The notes below the pieces were generated by a model. The model was not told the DNA's origin. It did not search any database and saw only the letters and a program-made list of their open reading frames with translations. A program made the position numbers and the translations under genes. Shown in pieces: positions 20,554 to 36,300 of a DNA stretch of 64,000 nucleotides (position 1 is the stretch's first letter; each line of letters opens with the position of its first letter). The stretch comes from Silvania hatchlandensis (lineage in GTDB: Bacteria; Pseudomonadota; Gammaproteobacteria; Enterobacterales; Enterobacteriaceae), in the NCBI RefSeq assembly GCF_025564065.1, contig NZ_JAMGZK010000047.1, positions 1 to 64,000 on the forward strand, given 5' to 3'.

Positions 20554-21579
20554 TTAGTCTTGTTGATCGATTTTGCGCTCAATGGCCTTGAGGCGCTTGC
20601 TCATATCATCAATATTCATCACCAGGGCAGCTGTTTTACGCCACGCCTTGTTAGGCTGCAGCGGAATGCCTGAGGAATAAACGCCCGGTTCGGTGATAGG
20701 ACGCATAACCATGCCCATTCCCGTGACCGTGACTTTGTCGCATATTTCCATATGCCCGTTAATCACGCTGGCGCCGCCAATCATGCAATAACGGCCAATT
20801 TTCAGGCTGCCAGCCATAATGACGCCACCGGCAACTGCGGTATTGTCGCCAATCACAACGTTATGTGCAATCTGGCACTGGTTATCGATGATAACACCAT
20901 TACCGATAATCGTGTCATCCAGCGCACCACGGTCAATAGTGGTACAAGCGCCGATTTCAACACGATCGCCGATGATCACCCGGCCAAGCTGGGGGATCTT
21001 CACCCAGTTACCGCGATCGTTGGCGTAGCCGAAACCATCCGAACCAATAACGGTACTGGACTGGATCAGGCAATGTTCACCGATTTCAATCTCGTGATAC
21101 ACCGAGACATTGGCCCACAAGCGAGAGCCGGCACCGATTTTGGTTTTTTTACCCACGAAGCAACCGGCACCAATGACGACGTTATCGCCCAGCACCACGT
21201 CGGATTCGATCACAGCATTTGCGCCAATCGATACGTTGTTACCCAGCTGCGCCGTCGGGTCAATCACCGCACTTGGGGCGATGTTTTGCGCCGGCTGCGG
21301 CGTGGTATCCAGAATTTGTGCCATACGGGCATACGTCAGGTAGGGGTTCTTCACTACCAGCGCAGCACCTGCGGCAAACGGCAAATCGTCCTGCGTCAGT
21401 ACGACAGCAGACGCCTGGCAAAGCGCCAGATGTTCACGGTACTTCGGGCTTACCATGAAGGTGATGTTGCCTGCTTTAGCAGATTGCATGGACGCAACAG
21501 CGGTGATGACGATATCGCCATCACCGTGTAATTCTGCATCCAACTGCTGAGCTAAATCAGCGAGTCGAATTGAAGGCAT
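20554..21579 (-). CDS. lpxD: UDP-3-O-(3-hydroxymyristoyl)glucosamine N-acyltransferase
   Basis: Third step of lipid A synthesis: adds the amide-linked 3-hydroxymyristate. The uridine-binding N-terminal domain (about 1-100) is followed by a left-handed beta-helix of hexapeptide repeats with catalytic His239 in IAHNVVIG, then a short C-terminal helix. Length 341, as in E. coli. It lies three bases after the skp stop, and fabZ follows after about 100 bases. Confidence 0.97.
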   Translation of the reverse strand: MPSIRLADLAQQLDAELHGDGDIVITAVASMQSAKAGNITFMVSPKYREHLALCQASAVVLTQDDLPFAAGAALVVKNPYLTYARMAQILDTTPQPAQNIAPSAVIDPTAQLGNNVSIGANAVIESDVVLGDNVVIGAGCFVGKKTKIGAGSRLWANVSVYHEIEIGEHCLIQSSTVIGSDGFGYANDRGNWVKIPQLGRVIIGDRVEIGACTTIDRGALDDTIIGNGVIIDNQCQIAHNVVIGDNTAVAGGVIMAGSLKIGRYCMIGGASVINGHMEICDKVTVTGMGMVMRPITEPGVYSSGIPLQPNKAWRKTAALVMNIDDMSKRLKAIERKIDQQD

Positions 21580-21582
21580 TAC

Positions 21583-22077
21583 TTATTTAACCTGTTTCAG
21601 GACATCAGCGGTGATGTCTTTAACATCGCTGCTGTTGAATGCAACAGCATTCGCATCAACCACCAGATCGATGCTCTGATCGGCAGCAACTGCTTTCACA
21701 GCGGACTGGATGCGGGTGACCAGCTTGCCACGTTCTTCGTTAGAACGACGCTGACGATCCTGCTCAAATGCCTGCGCTTTCTGAGAGAAGGTCTGGCGCT
21801 GAGCCATCACGTCTTTCTCCAGCTTGCTGCGGTCGCTCGCTTTCATGGTAGAACCATCGCGCTGCAGACGCTGCATTTTAGTTTGCAGATCTTTTTCCAT
21901 ACCCTGCAATTCGCCTGCACGGCCTTTGAACTCGTTTTCCAGTGTTGCAGAAACGCCAGTTTTCTGCGCAACCTGCTGGAATAAGTTACCCATATTGACG
22001 ATCGCAATTTTGTCCGCTGCCTGAGCAGAAGTTACCATCGCTAAACCGAGACCTGCAGCTAATAACCACTTTTTCAC
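21583..22077 (-). CDS. skp: Periplasmic chaperone Skp
   Basis: Trimeric 'jellyfish' chaperone (OmpH/HlpA) that holds unfolded outer-membrane proteins on the way to BamA. The signal peptide is cleaved after AQA (residue 20), and the mature protein is rich in Lys, Gln and Arg with long coiled-coil arms. At 164 residues it is slightly longer than the 161 of E. coli. The start is GTG, as in E. coli, preceded by TAAGGAG. It sits directly downstream of bamA. Confidence 0.96.
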   Translation of the reverse strand: MKKWLLAAGLGLAMVTSAQAADKIAIVNMGNLFQQVAQKTGVSATLENEFKGRAGELQGMEKDLQTKMQRLQRDGSTMKASDRSKLEKDVMAQRQTFSQKAQAFEQDRQRRSNEERGKLVTRIQSAVKAVAADQSIDLVVDANAVAFNSSDVKDITADVLKQVK

Positions 22078-22132
22078 AATTAACTCCTTACCATCCCATT
22101 GGTACCCGAAGGTACCGTTCTTTGCGTGGCAA

Positions 22133-22150
22133 GGCGATCGTGCGATCGCC
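22133..22150. other. Perfect hairpin in the bamA-skp spacer
   Basis: GGCGATCG (22133-22140), TG, CGATCGCC (22143-22150) is an exact 18-base inverted repeat. Two GGTACC palindromes (22101-22106 and 22111-22116) lie beside it. There is no T tract, so it is more likely an mRNA processing or stability structure between bamA and skp than a terminator; that role is inference. Confidence 0.55.
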
Positions 22151-22195
22151 AGTTGTCATCGCTACACTGCCAACGCATTCCTTTGCGGCGGGCAA

Positions 22196-24613
22196 TTACC
22201 AGGTTTTACCAATGTTAAACTGGAATTGTTCCGCTTTGTCCCCTTCGTATTTCTTGAACGGCTGGGCGTAGGAGAAGACCAACGGCCCCAGCGGTGACAT
22301 CCATTGTAGTGCGAGACCCGCAGACATACGAATATTGCTCGGATCGCTGTAGTCAGGGATGCCTTCGTTTCTCATCTGCTCGGTGTTATCCCAGTTAGTA
22401 TCCCACACGGTACCCGCATCTAAGAAGAACGAGGTACGGACTGAGTTGGCATACTTATCGCTGATAAACGGCGTAGGCGTGATGATTTCGAGGCTGGCAA
22501 CGCCCATGGCGTTCCCGCCGACGGCATCATCAGAACGGCAAACTTCTGAGGATGACGGCTTATCGCAGTTATCCGTGTCATTGCCGCCATTGTAGACCGC
22601 TTTCGGACCAATGTTATTGGACTGGAAGCCGCGCACCGTGCTCGAACCACCGGCATAGAAGTTTTCATAGAATGGCATTTCTTTGCCACCCAGACCGTCA
22701 CCATAGCCCCAGCGCGTACGACCCAGAACAACCCACTTGTGGTCGTCATCAATTGGGAAGTAGGACGCGGTATCCAGCGTCAGCTTGTAGAACTCGTTGT
22801 CAGAACCTGGAATGGTCACTTTACCGTTCAGGTTGACGCGCGAGCCTTCGGTCGGGAAGAAACCACGGTCGAGTCGGTTATAGGTCCAGCCGTAGTTAAA
22901 GGTGAAGTCATCCGCAGCAAAACCGTTGTCGTCATTGTTCAGACTCGCAGGTTGCCCAATCGAGTCGAGATAACGCCACATGGCCACCTGCGGCTGCATA
23001 TTGGACAGGTCGTTATGCACATAACCTAAGCCCGCACGCAGGGTGTTGTATTCGTTAATTGGGAAGCCGAGCGTTCCGTCCATACCATAACTTTTGTTGG
23101 TATAGGAGGAGAGGTCTGCGTCATCCGCTTTAAAGTCGTTATAGAAAATACGACCGCCCAGACTCACACCGTCAACGGTGAAGTACGGGTTAGTGACGGA
23201 AAGCTCAGAGTAGGTCTGGTAGTCGTTCTTGGTTCCGTTGATACCAACGGAATAGCCCGTACCTAACCAGTTATCCTGCTGTACGCCAACCTGGAAGCTG
23301 ATACCGCTCTCGGTGCCGTAGCCAACACCAAAGTTAAAGCTACCGGTGTTACGTTCTTTAACCTTGTAGACCACGTCTACCTGATCCGGTCTGCCCGAGA
23401 CACGCTGCGTGTCGGTGTCGACGGTTTCAAAGTAGCCCAGACGGTTCAGACGCTCTTTACCCTGGTCAACCAGGTCGCTGCCCAGCCACGCCCCTTCCAT
23501 CTGACGCATTTCGCGACGCAGGACGGAATCTTTGGAGGTGCTGTTGCCTTCAAAGCGAATCTTACGCACGTAGAAACGGTTGCCCGCATCGACGTTAACG
23601 TGGAGCTTAACGGTTTTATCCGTATCGTTGATTTCAGGCTGAGTCTGCACGCGCGGGTAAGCATAACCATAACGGCCGAGCAGCTTTTTAATGCTGTCTT
23701 CCATTTTAGTCACTTTCGCACCGCTGTAGAGTTCCCCCGGCTGCAGTTTCGTCAGGGTCTCGATCTCGGCAGAGTGGCCCGCCAGGTTACCGCTCACTTC
23801 AACACCCGACAGCTTGTACTGATCGCCTTCGGTGATGTTAACCGTGATGTAGATACCTTTCTTGTCCGGGGTCAAACTCACCTGGGTAGAATCGATATTG
23901 AAGCGCGCATAACCGCGGTCCAGATAGTAGCTGCGCAGGGTTTCTAAATCGCCCGCCAGCTTCTGTTTCTGGTATTTGCGGTCACCCACCACGTTCCACC
24001 ACGGCACTTCGTCGCGCAGCTGGAAGGTTGAGATCAGCTCATCAGTGCTAAACGCGTGGTTGCCCACGATGTTGATCTGCTGAATCTTCGCCGAGACGCC
24101 TTCCTGGAACACCAGCTTCAGGTCAACACGGTTACGTGGAAGCGGAGTCACCACCGCTTTTACGCTTGCGCTGTATTTACCGACGCTATAGTAGAAATCT
24201 TCCAGCCCTTTCTCGATATCAGACAGGGTGGTGCGATCCAGAGATTCGCCAACACGGACACCAGAGGCTTCAAGGTTTTGCTTGAGCATATCGTCTTTCA
24301 CCGACTTGTTGCCGGAGAACGTGATACTGGCAATCGTCGGGCGCTCTTTTACCTGAACCAGCAGCGTATCACCATCGCGCAGGACGCGAACGTCCTCGAA
24401 GTTGCCAGTGGCAAACAGCGCGCGAATGGTATTACTAATATCTTCATCATTAACCGTGTCGCCCTGGCGCACTGGCATACTGAGGAGGGCCGCACCAACG
24501 GCGACACGCTGTAGGCCTTCGAAATGAATATCCTTCACTACGAACCCTTCAGCACCGTATACGGTCGCGCTGCTAAACAGCAGCGACGCTATGAGCAACT
24601 TTTTCATCGCCAT
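22196..24613 (-). CDS. bamA: Outer-membrane protein assembly factor BamA
   Basis: Central beta-barrel of the BAM complex that inserts other barrels into the outer membrane. The signal peptide ends at VYG (residue 20), five POTRA domains span about 24-420, and a 16-strand barrel follows, with the conserved VRGF motif of loop 6 and the terminal strand ending FNIGKTW. Length 805 against 810 in E. coli. It lies between rseP and skp. Confidence 0.98.
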   Translation of the reverse strand: MAMKKLLIASLLFSSATVYGAEGFVVKDIHFEGLQRVAVGAALLSMPVRQGDTVNDEDISNTIRALFATGNFEDVRVLRDGDTLLVQVKERPTIASITFSGNKSVKDDMLKQNLEASGVRVGESLDRTTLSDIEKGLEDFYYSVGKYSASVKAVVTPLPRNRVDLKLVFQEGVSAKIQQINIVGNHAFSTDELISTFQLRDEVPWWNVVGDRKYQKQKLAGDLETLRSYYLDRGYARFNIDSTQVSLTPDKKGIYITVNITEGDQYKLSGVEVSGNLAGHSAEIETLTKLQPGELYSGAKVTKMEDSIKKLLGRYGYAYPRVQTQPEINDTDKTVKLHVNVDAGNRFYVRKIRFEGNSTSKDSVLRREMRQMEGAWLGSDLVDQGKERLNRLGYFETVDTDTQRVSGRPDQVDVVYKVKERNTGSFNFGVGYGTESGISFQVGVQQDNWLGTGYSVGINGTKNDYQTYSELSVTNPYFTVDGVSLGGRIFYNDFKADDADLSSYTNKSYGMDGTLGFPINEYNTLRAGLGYVHNDLSNMQPQVAMWRYLDSIGQPASLNNDDNGFAADDFTFNYGWTYNRLDRGFFPTEGSRVNLNGKVTIPGSDNEFYKLTLDTASYFPIDDDHKWVVLGRTRWGYGDGLGGKEMPFYENFYAGGSSTVRGFQSNNIGPKAVYNGGNDTDNCDKPSSSEVCRSDDAVGGNAMGVASLEIITPTPFISDKYANSVRTSFFLDAGTVWDTNWDNTEQMRNEGIPDYSDPSNIRMSAGLALQWMSPLGPLVFSYAQPFKKYEGDKAEQFQFNIGKTW

Positions 24614-24644
24614 CGTTATTATGCGTTCTTCCTAACTATCTCTC

Positions 24645-25997
24645 TTACAACCGAGAGAAATCATTGAAAAGTGCAAGTCCCATTAACAGCACCAGTAGAA
24701 TCGAACCAATGCGATAACTAAAGTCTTGAACTCGCTCGGATACCGGCCCGCCTTTTAGCTTCTCAATCGCTAAAAACAGCAGATGACCCCCGTCTAAAAC
24801 GGGAAGTGGGAACAGGTTGATTATTCCGAGGTTCACGCTAATGAGCGCAAGAAACATCAGATAGTAAATCACCCCGAACTCTGCTGACATCCCAGCCCCC
24901 TGAGCGATCGAAATCGGCCCACTGAGGTTGTTCAGTTTTACGTCACCGGTAATCAATTTCCCCAACATTTGCACGGTCAGTTTCATCAGTTGCCATGTTT
25001 TATCCGTGGCTTCAAGGATGGCGCTGAACGGCCCATACTGGCGTATTGTCTTGTACTCATCAGGCAGCGGGATCACTTTTGGCACCACGCCCGCAAACCC
25101 TTCCGCCTTACCGCTTCCCGGTTTCGTATCCGGGATCAGCGTTAACGCGAGGGGACTCCCCTGCCTTTCTATCTCCAGCGCCAGCGGCGTACCGGGATTA
25201 TCACGCACCAGAGTAACAAAGGTCATCCACTGCGTTAAAGGCTGACCATCGACTTTAACGATCCTGTCGCCCGCTTGCAAACCTGCTTTACGCGCCGCGG
25301 AATCCGCCTGCACTTCTGCCAGCACCGGTTCAATCTGCGCGCCTCGCGGTCGGATGCCTAACGCAGCGACCGGATCTTCTTTATCAGGTTCAAACGCCCA
25401 CTGGCGCAGATTCAGAATTTTATCCTGACGCTGCTCGGAGCCAAAGGGAGAAACGCTGACAGTCGTCTGCTCATCGCCAATTTTGGCGACCAGCTGAAGC
25501 CTGACGGCATCCCAATCAGGGGTTTCGATGCCATCAATCGCTTTAAGTTCCATGCCCGGATTAATTTGCGCGCTTGCAGCGATTGAGTTGGGTGTAATTT
25601 CACCCACAACCGGACGCACGCCAGGGACACCGATGATAAACACCAGCCAGTAAGCGAAGATAGCGAAGAGGAAGTTTGCAATGGGACCCGCCGCAATAAT
25701 CGCGGCGCGCTGACCAATGGTTTTGTTGTTGAACGCGTAGTGGCGCATTTCGGGTGCGACCGGCTCTACGCGTTCATCCAGCATTTTGACGTAGCCGCCT
25801 AACGGGATAAGGGCAATAACGAATTCTGTGCCACGGCGATCGGTACGACGCCAAAGCGCCTTACCAAAGCCAATGGAAAAGCGCTCTACCCGCACGCCAC
25901 AGCGCCGAGCAACCCAGAAATGGCCAAATTCATGCACTGTGATAAGTACACCGAGTGCAACGATGAATGCTGCCAGATTCCAGAGAATGCTAAGCAT
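24645..25997 (-). CDS. rseP: Site-2 intramembrane zinc protease RseP
   Basis: Cuts the anti-sigma factor RseA in its membrane segment after DegS, releasing sigma-E. The zinc motif HEFGH is at His22-His26 and the third ligand Asp lies in PVLDGG near the C-terminal helices; two PDZ domains fill the periplasmic middle. The ATG at 25997 gives 450 residues as in E. coli. The 15 further in-frame upstream codons are not conserved and run into cdsA's end. Confidence 0.97.
   Translation of the reverse strand: MLSILWNLAAFIVALGVLITVHEFGHFWVARRCGVRVERFSIGFGKALWRRTDRRGTEFVIALIPLGGYVKMLDERVEPVAPEMRHYAFNNKTIGQRAAIIAAGPIANFLFAIFAYWLVFIIGVPGVRPVVGEITPNSIAASAQINPGMELKAIDGIETPDWDAVRLQLVAKIGDEQTTVSVSPFGSEQRQDKILNLRQWAFEPDKEDPVAALGIRPRGAQIEPVLAEVQADSAARKAGLQAGDRIVKVDGQPLTQWMTFVTLVRDNPGTPLALEIERQGSPLALTLIPDTKPGSGKAEGFAGVVPKVIPLPDEYKTIRQYGPFSAILEATDKTWQLMKLTVQMLGKLITGDVKLNNLSGPISIAQGAGMSAEFGVIYYLMFLALISVNLGIINLFPLPVLDGGHLLFLAIEKLKGGPVSERVQDFSYRIGSILLVLLMGLALFNDFSRL
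24652..24681 (-). promoter_or_regulatory. Candidate sigma-E promoter for bamA
   Basis: Inside the end of rseP, on the minus strand, GGGACTT (24675-24681) and TCTCTCG (24652-24658) are separated by 16 bases. They partly match the sigma-E boxes GGAACTT and TCTGA. bamA and the downstream genes belong to the sigma-E regulon in E. coli, but the -10 match here is imperfect. Confidence 0.35.
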
Positions 25998-26008
25998 AAA
26001 ACCTTCCG

Positions 26009-26866
26009 TTAAATCGTCCCAAATACCAGTAGGAACAGGCATGCAAACACAGGAACTGCCGCCGTCAGGCTGTCTATGCGATCCAGAATACCACCGTGTC
26101 CCGGAATCAGATTGCCGCTGTCTTTAATCCCTGCTTCACGCTTAAACATACTTTCGGTCAAATCACCCAGCACGGAAGCCAGCGCAGCGATGATAGAACA
26201 GACCAGCAGCGTTGTCGGCGCAACCTCGAGGTTCGCCCATTCGCCATAACCCCAGGAAATGATCGCTGCGGTAAACAGGCCACCGATGAATCCCTGCCAG
26301 GTTTTCCCTGGAGAGACCTTCGGTGCCAGCTTATGTTTGCCAAACAGTTTACCAAACATATAGGCCCCAGAGTCAGCACCCCAGACGAGAATCATGACAT
26401 AAAGCAGCCACAATGCCCCACTGTACGGGTTATCGTCGTAGTGCCAGGTGCGGAGTGCGAGCATTCCCCAGAAGAAAGGGACAATGGTGAAGAGCCCGAA
26501 AATCAGGCGCAGCACTTTAGAGTGACGCCATAGCGAAGCAGAGCCCGGATAGAAGAGGACCAGCAGCAGCGCGGCCAGCCACCATCCCAGCGAAAGCCAG
26601 AGCGAACCGGCAATCAGCGGCTGATGAATATTGTGATGGTACTCTGGCAGCATAAATAGCATTAGCGCCAGCATCAGGCCGCACAGTACGGCCAGCCATA
26701 CCCGCTGAGAACGCGAGGTAAAACCGCTAAATTGCCCCCATTCCCACGCGGCCAGCATGCAGACCACCAGGGTGACAATAGCGAATCCCACCGGAGGCAG
26801 TAAAAACAGCGCCGCGATGACAACAGGTATTAACACAAACGCAGAAATCAGGCGATACTTCAGCAA
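26009..26866 (-). CDS. cdsA: Phosphatidate cytidylyltransferase CdsA
   Basis: Integral membrane enzyme that makes CDP-diacylglycerol, the precursor of all phospholipids. It is very hydrophobic with several helices and carries the CTP_transf_1 signature near the C-terminus ([18 protein letters not shown] followed by [10 protein letters not shown]). The start is TTG with GGGGG upstream; 285 residues, as in E. coli. It lies 12 bases from both ispU and rseP. Confidence 0.96.
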   Translation of the reverse strand: MLKYRLISAFVLIPVVIAALFLLPPVGFAIVTLVVCMLAAWEWGQFSGFTSRSQRVWLAVLCGLMLALMLFMLPEYHHNIHQPLIAGSLWLSLGWWLAALLLVLFYPGSASLWRHSKVLRLIFGLFTIVPFFWGMLALRTWHYDDNPYSGALWLLYVMILVWGADSGAYMFGKLFGKHKLAPKVSPGKTWQGFIGGLFTAAIISWGYGEWANLEVAPTTLLVCSIIAALASVLGDLTESMFKREAGIKDSGNLIPGHGGILDRIDSLTAAVPVFACLFLLVFGTI

Positions 26867-26878
26867 AAGCTACCCCCA

Positions 26879-27637
26879 TCAGGCGTTTTCGCCACCAGGC
26901 TCGGTACCACCAAAACGTCGATCTCGATTGGCAAAGGCATGCAGCGCACCTTCAAAGTCTTGTTCATCAAAATCGGGCCAAAGAACATCCGTAAAGTAAA
27001 GTTCAGCGTAGGCGATTTGCCACAGCAAAAAGTTACTGATTCGGTGCTCTCCCCCTGTCCTAATTACCAAATCCACGGGCGTGAGTTCACTCATGCAGAT
27101 TTGCTTACTCAGCGCCTCTTCATCAATTTGGTCCGGCCTTAATAGCCCTTCCTGAACCTGCTCAGCCAGATGCCGAACGCCCTGGACAATATCCCAGCGC
27201 CCGCCGTAATTCGCCGCGATATTGAGCGTTAATCCGGTATTTTGCCCGGTCAATGCTTCCGCTTTACGAATACGTTCCTGCAAACGTGAGTTAAAACGAC
27301 TGGTATCGCCGATAATACGCAGGCGAACGTTGTGGCGGTGCAGGCTTTTTACTTCGCTGTCGAGCGCCCACACGAACAATTCCATCAACGCGCTTACTTC
27401 CTGCGCAGGTCGATTCCAGTTTTCACTGCTGAAAGCATAGAGCGTTAACGCGTCAATGCCGCTATTGGCGGCAAAAGAGACGGCGCGGCGAACGGATTTC
27501 GCCCCAGCTTTATGCCCAAAGGCTCGGATCTTCCCTTGTCTTTTCGCCCAGCGGCCGTTGCCATCCATAATGATTGCTACATGACGACAGCCATGAGCTG
27601 GCACGTTTTCGCTTATTGGTTGATTCGCAGACAACAT
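26879..27637 (-). CDS. ispU: Undecaprenyl diphosphate synthase
   Basis: cis-Prenyltransferase (UppS) that adds eight isoprene units to FPP to make C55-PP, the carrier lipid for peptidoglycan and O-antigen. The catalytic motif IIMDGNGRWA places Asp25 near the N-terminus; YAFSSENWNRP and RTGGEHRISNFLLWQ are the other family blocks. It has 252 residues, one fewer than E. coli, which has an extra initial Met. A terminator separates it from dxr. Confidence 0.97.
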   Translation of the reverse strand: MLSANQPISENVPAHGCRHVAIIMDGNGRWAKRQGKIRAFGHKAGAKSVRRAVSFAANSGIDALTLYAFSSENWNRPAQEVSALMELFVWALDSEVKSLHRHNVRLRIIGDTSRFNSRLQERIRKAEALTGQNTGLTLNIAANYGGRWDIVQGVRHLAEQVQEGLLRPDQIDEEALSKQICMSELTPVDLVIRTGGEHRISNFLLWQIAYAELYFTDVLWPDFDEQDFEGALHAFANRDRRFGGTEPGGENA

Positions 27638-27696
27638 AACGCGTTTTTGGTCCCTGAAAGGATTTAACGGTACTCAGGAATACTGAAGCCTTTACG

Positions 27697-27722
27697 TAAA
27701 AAAGCCGTGTCAAACCACGGCT
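27697..27722 (-). terminator. Terminator between dxr and ispU
   Basis: AGCCGTG (27703-27709) and CACGGCT (27716-27722) with a six-base loop. Read leftward it is followed by a T run, so it should stop dxr transcripts before ispU. This implies that ispU and the genes beyond have a promoter in the next 60 bases or rely on read-through. Confidence 0.72.
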
Positions 27723-27825
27723 AACCTGACTGCATAACCTCAACTACCCGCAATCAAGTGGCGCAGACTATATCACTGAAGCCCAACGCTAACAAATAAC
27801 ATGACCGCTAGTGGGTGGAATATCA

Positions 27826-29022
27826 CTAGCTTGCGAGCCGTGTCACCGCTTTTTGCGCAGTCATTCTGGCTTCGGCATCGACGGTCAGCACGTCATCCAC
27901 GCTTTGCGGTTCACGTAAATCCATCGCCTCAAGCACGGACAGATTCAGCGCAGCAATATCCGTAAAGCGGATCCGCTGATCGAGGAAGGCTGCGACGGCA
28001 ATCTCATTTGCCGCGTTCAGCGCCGTCGTCGCCGCCTGCCCCTGCTCAAAGGCTTGCATTGCCAGCTTCAGGCACGGATAGCGCTGATAATCCGGCGCGC
28101 TGAAGGTCAACGAACTTAGCTTGCAGAAATCGAGCGGCTTAACGCCAGAGATGACCCGGTTTGGCCACGCCATCGTATGGGCAATCGGGGTACGCATATC
28201 CGGCTCACCCAGCTGCGCCATTACGCTGCCATCCAGATAACGCACCATGGAGTGGATCACCGACTGCGGGTGGATCAGCACTTCCATCTGCTCTGCCGAG
28301 GCGTTAAACAACCAGCGGGCTTCAATGTATTCCAGACCTTTGTTCATCATGGTAGCGGAGTCGACAGAGATTTTTCGCCCCATCGACCAGTTCGGATGAC
28401 GGCATGCCTGATCGGGCGTCATCGTGACCAGTTCAGACAGCGGCGTATCCCGGAACGGGCCACCAGACCCGGTAAGCAGAATAGAAGAGACCCCATTCTG
28501 CTCAAGGGAAGCGTACCCCAGGTTTTGCTGAAAAGGTTGCGGTAAACTCTGAAAAATGGCGTTATGTTCGCTATCTACCGGCAAAAGTCGCGCACCGCGC
28601 TGCTTGACCGCTTCCATGAACAGACGCCCGCAGGTGACCAGCGCTTCTTTGTTGGCCAGCAGAACCGTTTTACCGGCATCAATGGCCGCCAGCGTCGGCA
28701 GCAGGCCCGCAGCACCGACAATCGCCGCCATCACCTGATCCACCTCATCCAGCGCCGCCATCTCGCAGGCCGCCCGTTGACCACTCAACACCTCGGTCTG
28801 ACAGCCATTAGCGGCCAGCAGCACTTTCACCTGGCGAGCACTCTCCTCGTCGTCCATTACCGCATAGCGCGGCGAAAACTCCAGACATTGCTCAACCATA
28901 CGCTGAACGTTTTTTCCGGCAACGAGTGCGGTCACGGTGTAGTGTTCAGGATTATGGCGAACGACGTCGAGCGTGCTGCAACCGATAGACCCGGTTGAGC
29001 CGAGGAGAGTTAATTGCTTCAT
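27826..29022 (-). CDS. dxr: 1-deoxy-D-xylulose 5-phosphate reductoisomerase
   Basis: First committed step of the MEP isoprenoid pathway, forming MEP from DXP with NADPH; target of fosmidomycin. The nucleotide-binding motif LGSTGSIG is at the N-terminus, with metal and substrate motifs [17 protein letters not shown] and [17 protein letters not shown] following. The ATG at 29022 gives 398 residues as in E. coli; an upstream in-frame ATG adds 16 unconserved residues. Confidence 0.97.
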   Translation of the reverse strand: MKQLTLLGSTGSIGCSTLDVVRHNPEHYTVTALVAGKNVQRMVEQCLEFSPRYAVMDDEESARQVKVLLAANGCQTEVLSGQRAACEMAALDEVDQVMAAIVGAAGLLPTLAAIDAGKTVLLANKEALVTCGRLFMEAVKQRGARLLPVDSEHNAIFQSLPQPFQQNLGYASLEQNGVSSILLTGSGGPFRDTPLSELVTMTPDQACRHPNWSMGRKISVDSATMMNKGLEYIEARWLFNASAEQMEVLIHPQSVIHSMVRYLDGSVMAQLGEPDMRTPIAHTMAWPNRVISGVKPLDFCKLSSLTFSAPDYQRYPCLKLAMQAFEQGQAATTALNAANEIAVAAFLDQRIRFTDIAALNLSVLEAMDLREPQSVDDVLTVDAEARMTAQKAVTRLAS

Positions 29023-29054
29023 GAATTGTCCAGAAGTAGTGAAGTCAGCAAAGC

Positions 29055-29098
29055 AAAACGCCGCCAGCAAAGCCCGTGGGCCTTCTGAACGGCGTTTT
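29055..29098 (-). terminator. Intrinsic terminator downstream of frr
   Basis: AAAACGCCG (29055-29063) and CGGCGTTTT (29090-29098) form a nine-base-pair stem with a 26-base loop that could fold further. It sits between frr and dxr, and both ends carry the A/T runs expected of a terminator. Confidence 0.6.
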
Positions 29099-29116
29099 AT
29101 CAGATTACGGCAGAAA

Positions 29117-29674
29117 TCAGAACTGCATCAGTTCCGCTTCTTTATCAGCCAGCGCCGCATCAAGTTTCTTGATTGCTGCGTCAGTCAGTTTCTGTACGTC
29201 GTCCTGAGAACGGCGATCGTCATCTTCGCTGATCTCTTTGTCTTTCAGCAGCGCTTTCACTTTGTCGTTTGCATCACGACGCACGTTACGCACGGCGACG
29301 CGAGACTGCTCGGCTTCACCACGAACCACTTTGATCAGTTCTTTACGACGCTCTTCGGTCAGCGCTGGCAGTGGAACGCGAATGTCAGCGCCCGCTGAGC
29401 TTGGGTTCAGACCCAGGTCGGAAGCCATGATCGCTTTTTCAACAGCCGGACCTAACGAACGATCGAAGACGTTGATTTTCAGCGTACGGGTATCTTCTAC
29501 CGTTACGCTCGCCAGCTGACGCAGCGGGGTTGGCGTACCGTAGTAAGGTACAACGATGCCATCCAGCAGGCTCGGAGAAGCGCGGCCAGTGCGCACTTTG
29601 CTGATTTGGTTTTTGAACGCTTCTACGCACTTGTCCATGCGTACTTCAGCATCTTTTCTGATCTCGTTAATCAC
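29117..29674 (-). CDS. frr: Ribosome recycling factor
   Basis: With EF-G it splits the post-termination ribosome. The protein is a tRNA-shaped, two-domain molecule: a long three-helix bundle and a small beta domain at about residues 30-105 (including [15 protein letters not shown]). Length 185, as in E. coli. The start is GTG, also as in E. coli. It follows pyrH in a translation-linked cluster. Confidence 0.97.
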   Translation of the reverse strand: MINEIRKDAEVRMDKCVEAFKNQISKVRTGRASPSLLDGIVVPYYGTPTPLRQLASVTVEDTRTLKINVFDRSLGPAVEKAIMASDLGLNPSSAGADIRVPLPALTEERRKELIKVVRGEAEQSRVAVRNVRRDANDKVKALLKDKEISEDDDRRSQDDVQKLTDAAIKKLDAALADKEAELMQF

Positions 29675-29844
29675 GTTACGAATCCTTGAAAACTTGTCTC
29701 AGGCAGACTATCCGCCAGCACCACTGTTAAAAGATGTGCTAAGTATAGCCCTGTTTAATTCATGACAACGCCTGGGGGCGCGTCCAGATAAGAAACCACA
29801 ATAAAGTAGAGCGGAATCTTACCTGTATTTATCGCCGACGGAAA

Positions 29845-30570
29845 TTACTCCGTGATCAAAGTGCCTTCTTTTTCACCCATCACCACGCGACGCAGTGCAC
29901 CTGGTTTATTCATATTGAAGACACGAATCGGCAGTTTGTGGTCACGAGCCAGCGTGAAGGCAGCAAGATCCATGACTTTCAGCTCTTTATCCAGCACTTC
30001 GTTGTAGGTCAGCTGTTCGTACATGGTTGCCGTCGGATCGATAGCCGGATCGGCGGTAAACACGCCGTCCACTTTGGTCGCTTTCAGCACGACGTCTGCT
30101 TCAATTTCGATACCGCGCAGACAGGCAGCGGAGTCGGTAGTGAAGAACGGGTTACCCGTACCTGCAGCGAGGATCACCACGCGGTTATTGCGCAGCAAGC
30201 TGATAGCTTCGGCCCAGCTGTAGTTGTCGCAGACGCCATTCAGCGGGATAGCAGACATCAACCGCGCATTGACATAGGCGCGATGCAACGCATCACGCAT
30301 AGCCAGGCCATTCATGACCGTTGCCAGCATGCCCATGTGGTCGCCCACAACGCGGTTCATGCCGGCTTTCGCCAGACCAGCACCACGGAAAAGGTTACCA
30401 CCGCCAATGACTACGCCAACCTGAATGCCCAGTTCAACCAGTTCTTTGATTTCCTGCGCCATGCGATCAAGGATGCTTGCGTCAATACCGAAGCCTTCCG
30501 ACCCCTGCAGCGCTTCGCCACTCAGCTTAAGGAGAATACGTTTGTAAACGGGTTTTGCATTGGTAGCCAT
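29845..30570 (-). CDS. pyrH: Uridylate kinase
   Basis: Hexameric UMP kinase of the amino-acid-kinase fold, giving UDP for pyrimidine supply; GTP activates and UTP inhibits it in E. coli. Conserved segments are KLSGEALQG near the N-terminus, [10 protein letters not shown], and the ATP-binding [13 protein letters not shown]. Length 241, as in E. coli. It is flanked by tsf (ending in a terminator) and frr. Confidence 0.97.
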   Translation of the reverse strand: MATNAKPVYKRILLKLSGEALQGSEGFGIDASILDRMAQEIKELVELGIQVGVVIGGGNLFRGAGLAKAGMNRVVGDHMGMLATVMNGLAMRDALHRAYVNARLMSAIPLNGVCDNYSWAEAISLLRNNRVVILAAGTGNPFFTTDSAACLRGIEIEADVVLKATKVDGVFTADPAIDPTATMYEQLTYNEVLDKELKVMDLAAFTLARDHKLPIRVFNMNKPGALRRVVMGEKEGTLITE

Positions 30571-30683
30571 TTTTCTTTCCTGGGACTGTCAACGATTGAG
30601 ATAGGGGATAATTCTGGCGACATGATATATCGCATTTCAGCACAGTAACTATAGGTACCAGGCTGATTTACACATAATGCACA

Positions 30684-30710
30684 CAAAAAGAAGCCGCCCT
30701 CAGGCGGCTT
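30684..30710 (-). terminator. Intrinsic terminator of rpsB-tsf
   Basis: AAGCCGCC (30691-30698), loop CTCA, GGCGGCTT (30703-30710). Read leftward it is followed by C and five T. It ends the tsf transcript 12 bases past the stop. Confidence 0.88.
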
Positions 30711-30721
30711 CTTTTCGCTGA

Positions 30722-31573
30722 TTAAGACTGCTTGGACATTGCAGCAACTTCTGCTGCGAAGTCAGTCTCAACTTTCTCGATGCCTTCGCCCACTTCAAAG
30801 CGGATGAAGCCAGTTACGTCAGCATTGCGCTCTTTCAGCAGCTCAGCAACAGATTTGCTTGGGTCCATTACGAATGGCTGGCCAGTCAGAGAAACTTCGC
30901 CGGTGAATTTCTTCATGCGGCCTTCAACCATTTTCTCTGCGATTTCTTTTGGCTTGCCAGACTGCATGGCGATGTCCAGCTGAACCTGGTACTCTTTTTC
31001 TACAACGTCAGCAGACACGTCTTCTGGCTTAACGAATTCTGGCTTGCTTGCAGCGATGTGCATTGCCAGCTGTTTAACCAGCTCTTCGTCAGCGCCTTTA
31101 GCAGCAACCAGAACACCGATACGTGCACCGTGCTGGTATGAACCCAGTACGTCGCCTTCGAGAGAAGCAACACGACGGATGTTGATGTTCTCACCGATTT
31201 TAGCAACCAGCGCAACACGTTCTTCTTCGAACTGTGCTTTCAGAACTTCAACGTCAGTGATTTTGCCAGCGATTGCTGCATCCAGAACTTTGTTAGCAAA
31301 TGCCTGGAAACCACCATCTTTAGCAACGAAGTCAGTCTGGCAGTTAACTTCCAGAATGATGCCGTAGGTGCCGTCGATTTTGGTGATGATCACGCCGTCA
31401 GCTGCAACGTTACCTGCTTTTTTCGCCGCTTTGATCGCGCCGGATTTACGCATGTTTTCGATTGCCAGCTCGATGTCGCCATTCGCTTCAGTCAGTGCTT
31501 TTTTGCAATCCATCATGCCTGCGCTAGTACGTTCACGCAGCTCTTTTACCAGGGATGCGGTAATTTCAGCCAT
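30722..31573 (-). CDS. tsf: Elongation factor Ts
   Basis: Guanine-nucleotide exchange factor for EF-Tu. The N-terminal UBA-like domain (about 1-55) holds the [13 protein letters not shown] signature; TDFVAKD (about 80-86) contacts EF-Tu to release GDP. The core dimerisation and coiled-coil regions follow. Length 283, as in E. coli. It is second in the rpsB-tsf operon, after an intercistronic attenuator. Confidence 0.98.
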   Translation of the reverse strand: MAEITASLVKELRERTSAGMMDCKKALTEANGDIELAIENMRKSGAIKAAKKAGNVAADGVIITKIDGTYGIILEVNCQTDFVAKDGGFQAFANKVLDAAIAGKITDVEVLKAQFEEERVALVAKIGENINIRRVASLEGDVLGSYQHGARIGVLVAAKGADEELVKQLAMHIAASKPEFVKPEDVSADVVEKEYQVQLDIAMQSGKPKEIAEKMVEGRMKKFTGEVSLTGQPFVMDPSKSVAELLKERNADVTGFIRFEVGEGIEKVETDFAAEVAAMSKQS

Positions 31574-31632
31574 TCTTAAATCCTCGGGAGAGATGACCTG
31601 CCCGGTTCCAGGAACCGCACAGGTTTAAAAGT

Positions 31633-31658
31633 GAAAAAGGGGCCATTAAGAGGCCCCT
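31633..31658 (-). terminator. Attenuator between rpsB and tsf
   Basis: AGGGGCC (31638-31644) and GGCCCCT (31652-31658) with a seven-base loop; read leftward the stem is followed by five T. An intercistronic partial terminator at this place is known in E. coli and lowers tsf relative to rpsB. Confidence 0.82.
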
Positions 31659-31692
31659 ATCCATACACGGTACTAATAAGGGTAGGACCTTA

Positions 31693-32649
<957 letters not shown>

Positions 32650-32738
32650 TCAATTTGGCAGCACCTGCGCCTGACTGATACCATTGACAACACTTAGACT
32701 AGTATTGTCGAAAAAATCGACACTGATGGACAGATTAC

Positions 32739-36271
<3,533 letters not shown>

Positions 36272-36300
36272 TGTTTTTTTTAATTGGAAAGAGTTTAACA

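Noticed and set aside
32684-32708. map promoter based on TTGACA at 32684
   Set aside because: The -35 match is perfect, but no acceptable -10 lies 16-18 bases downstream, so the promoter was not annotated.
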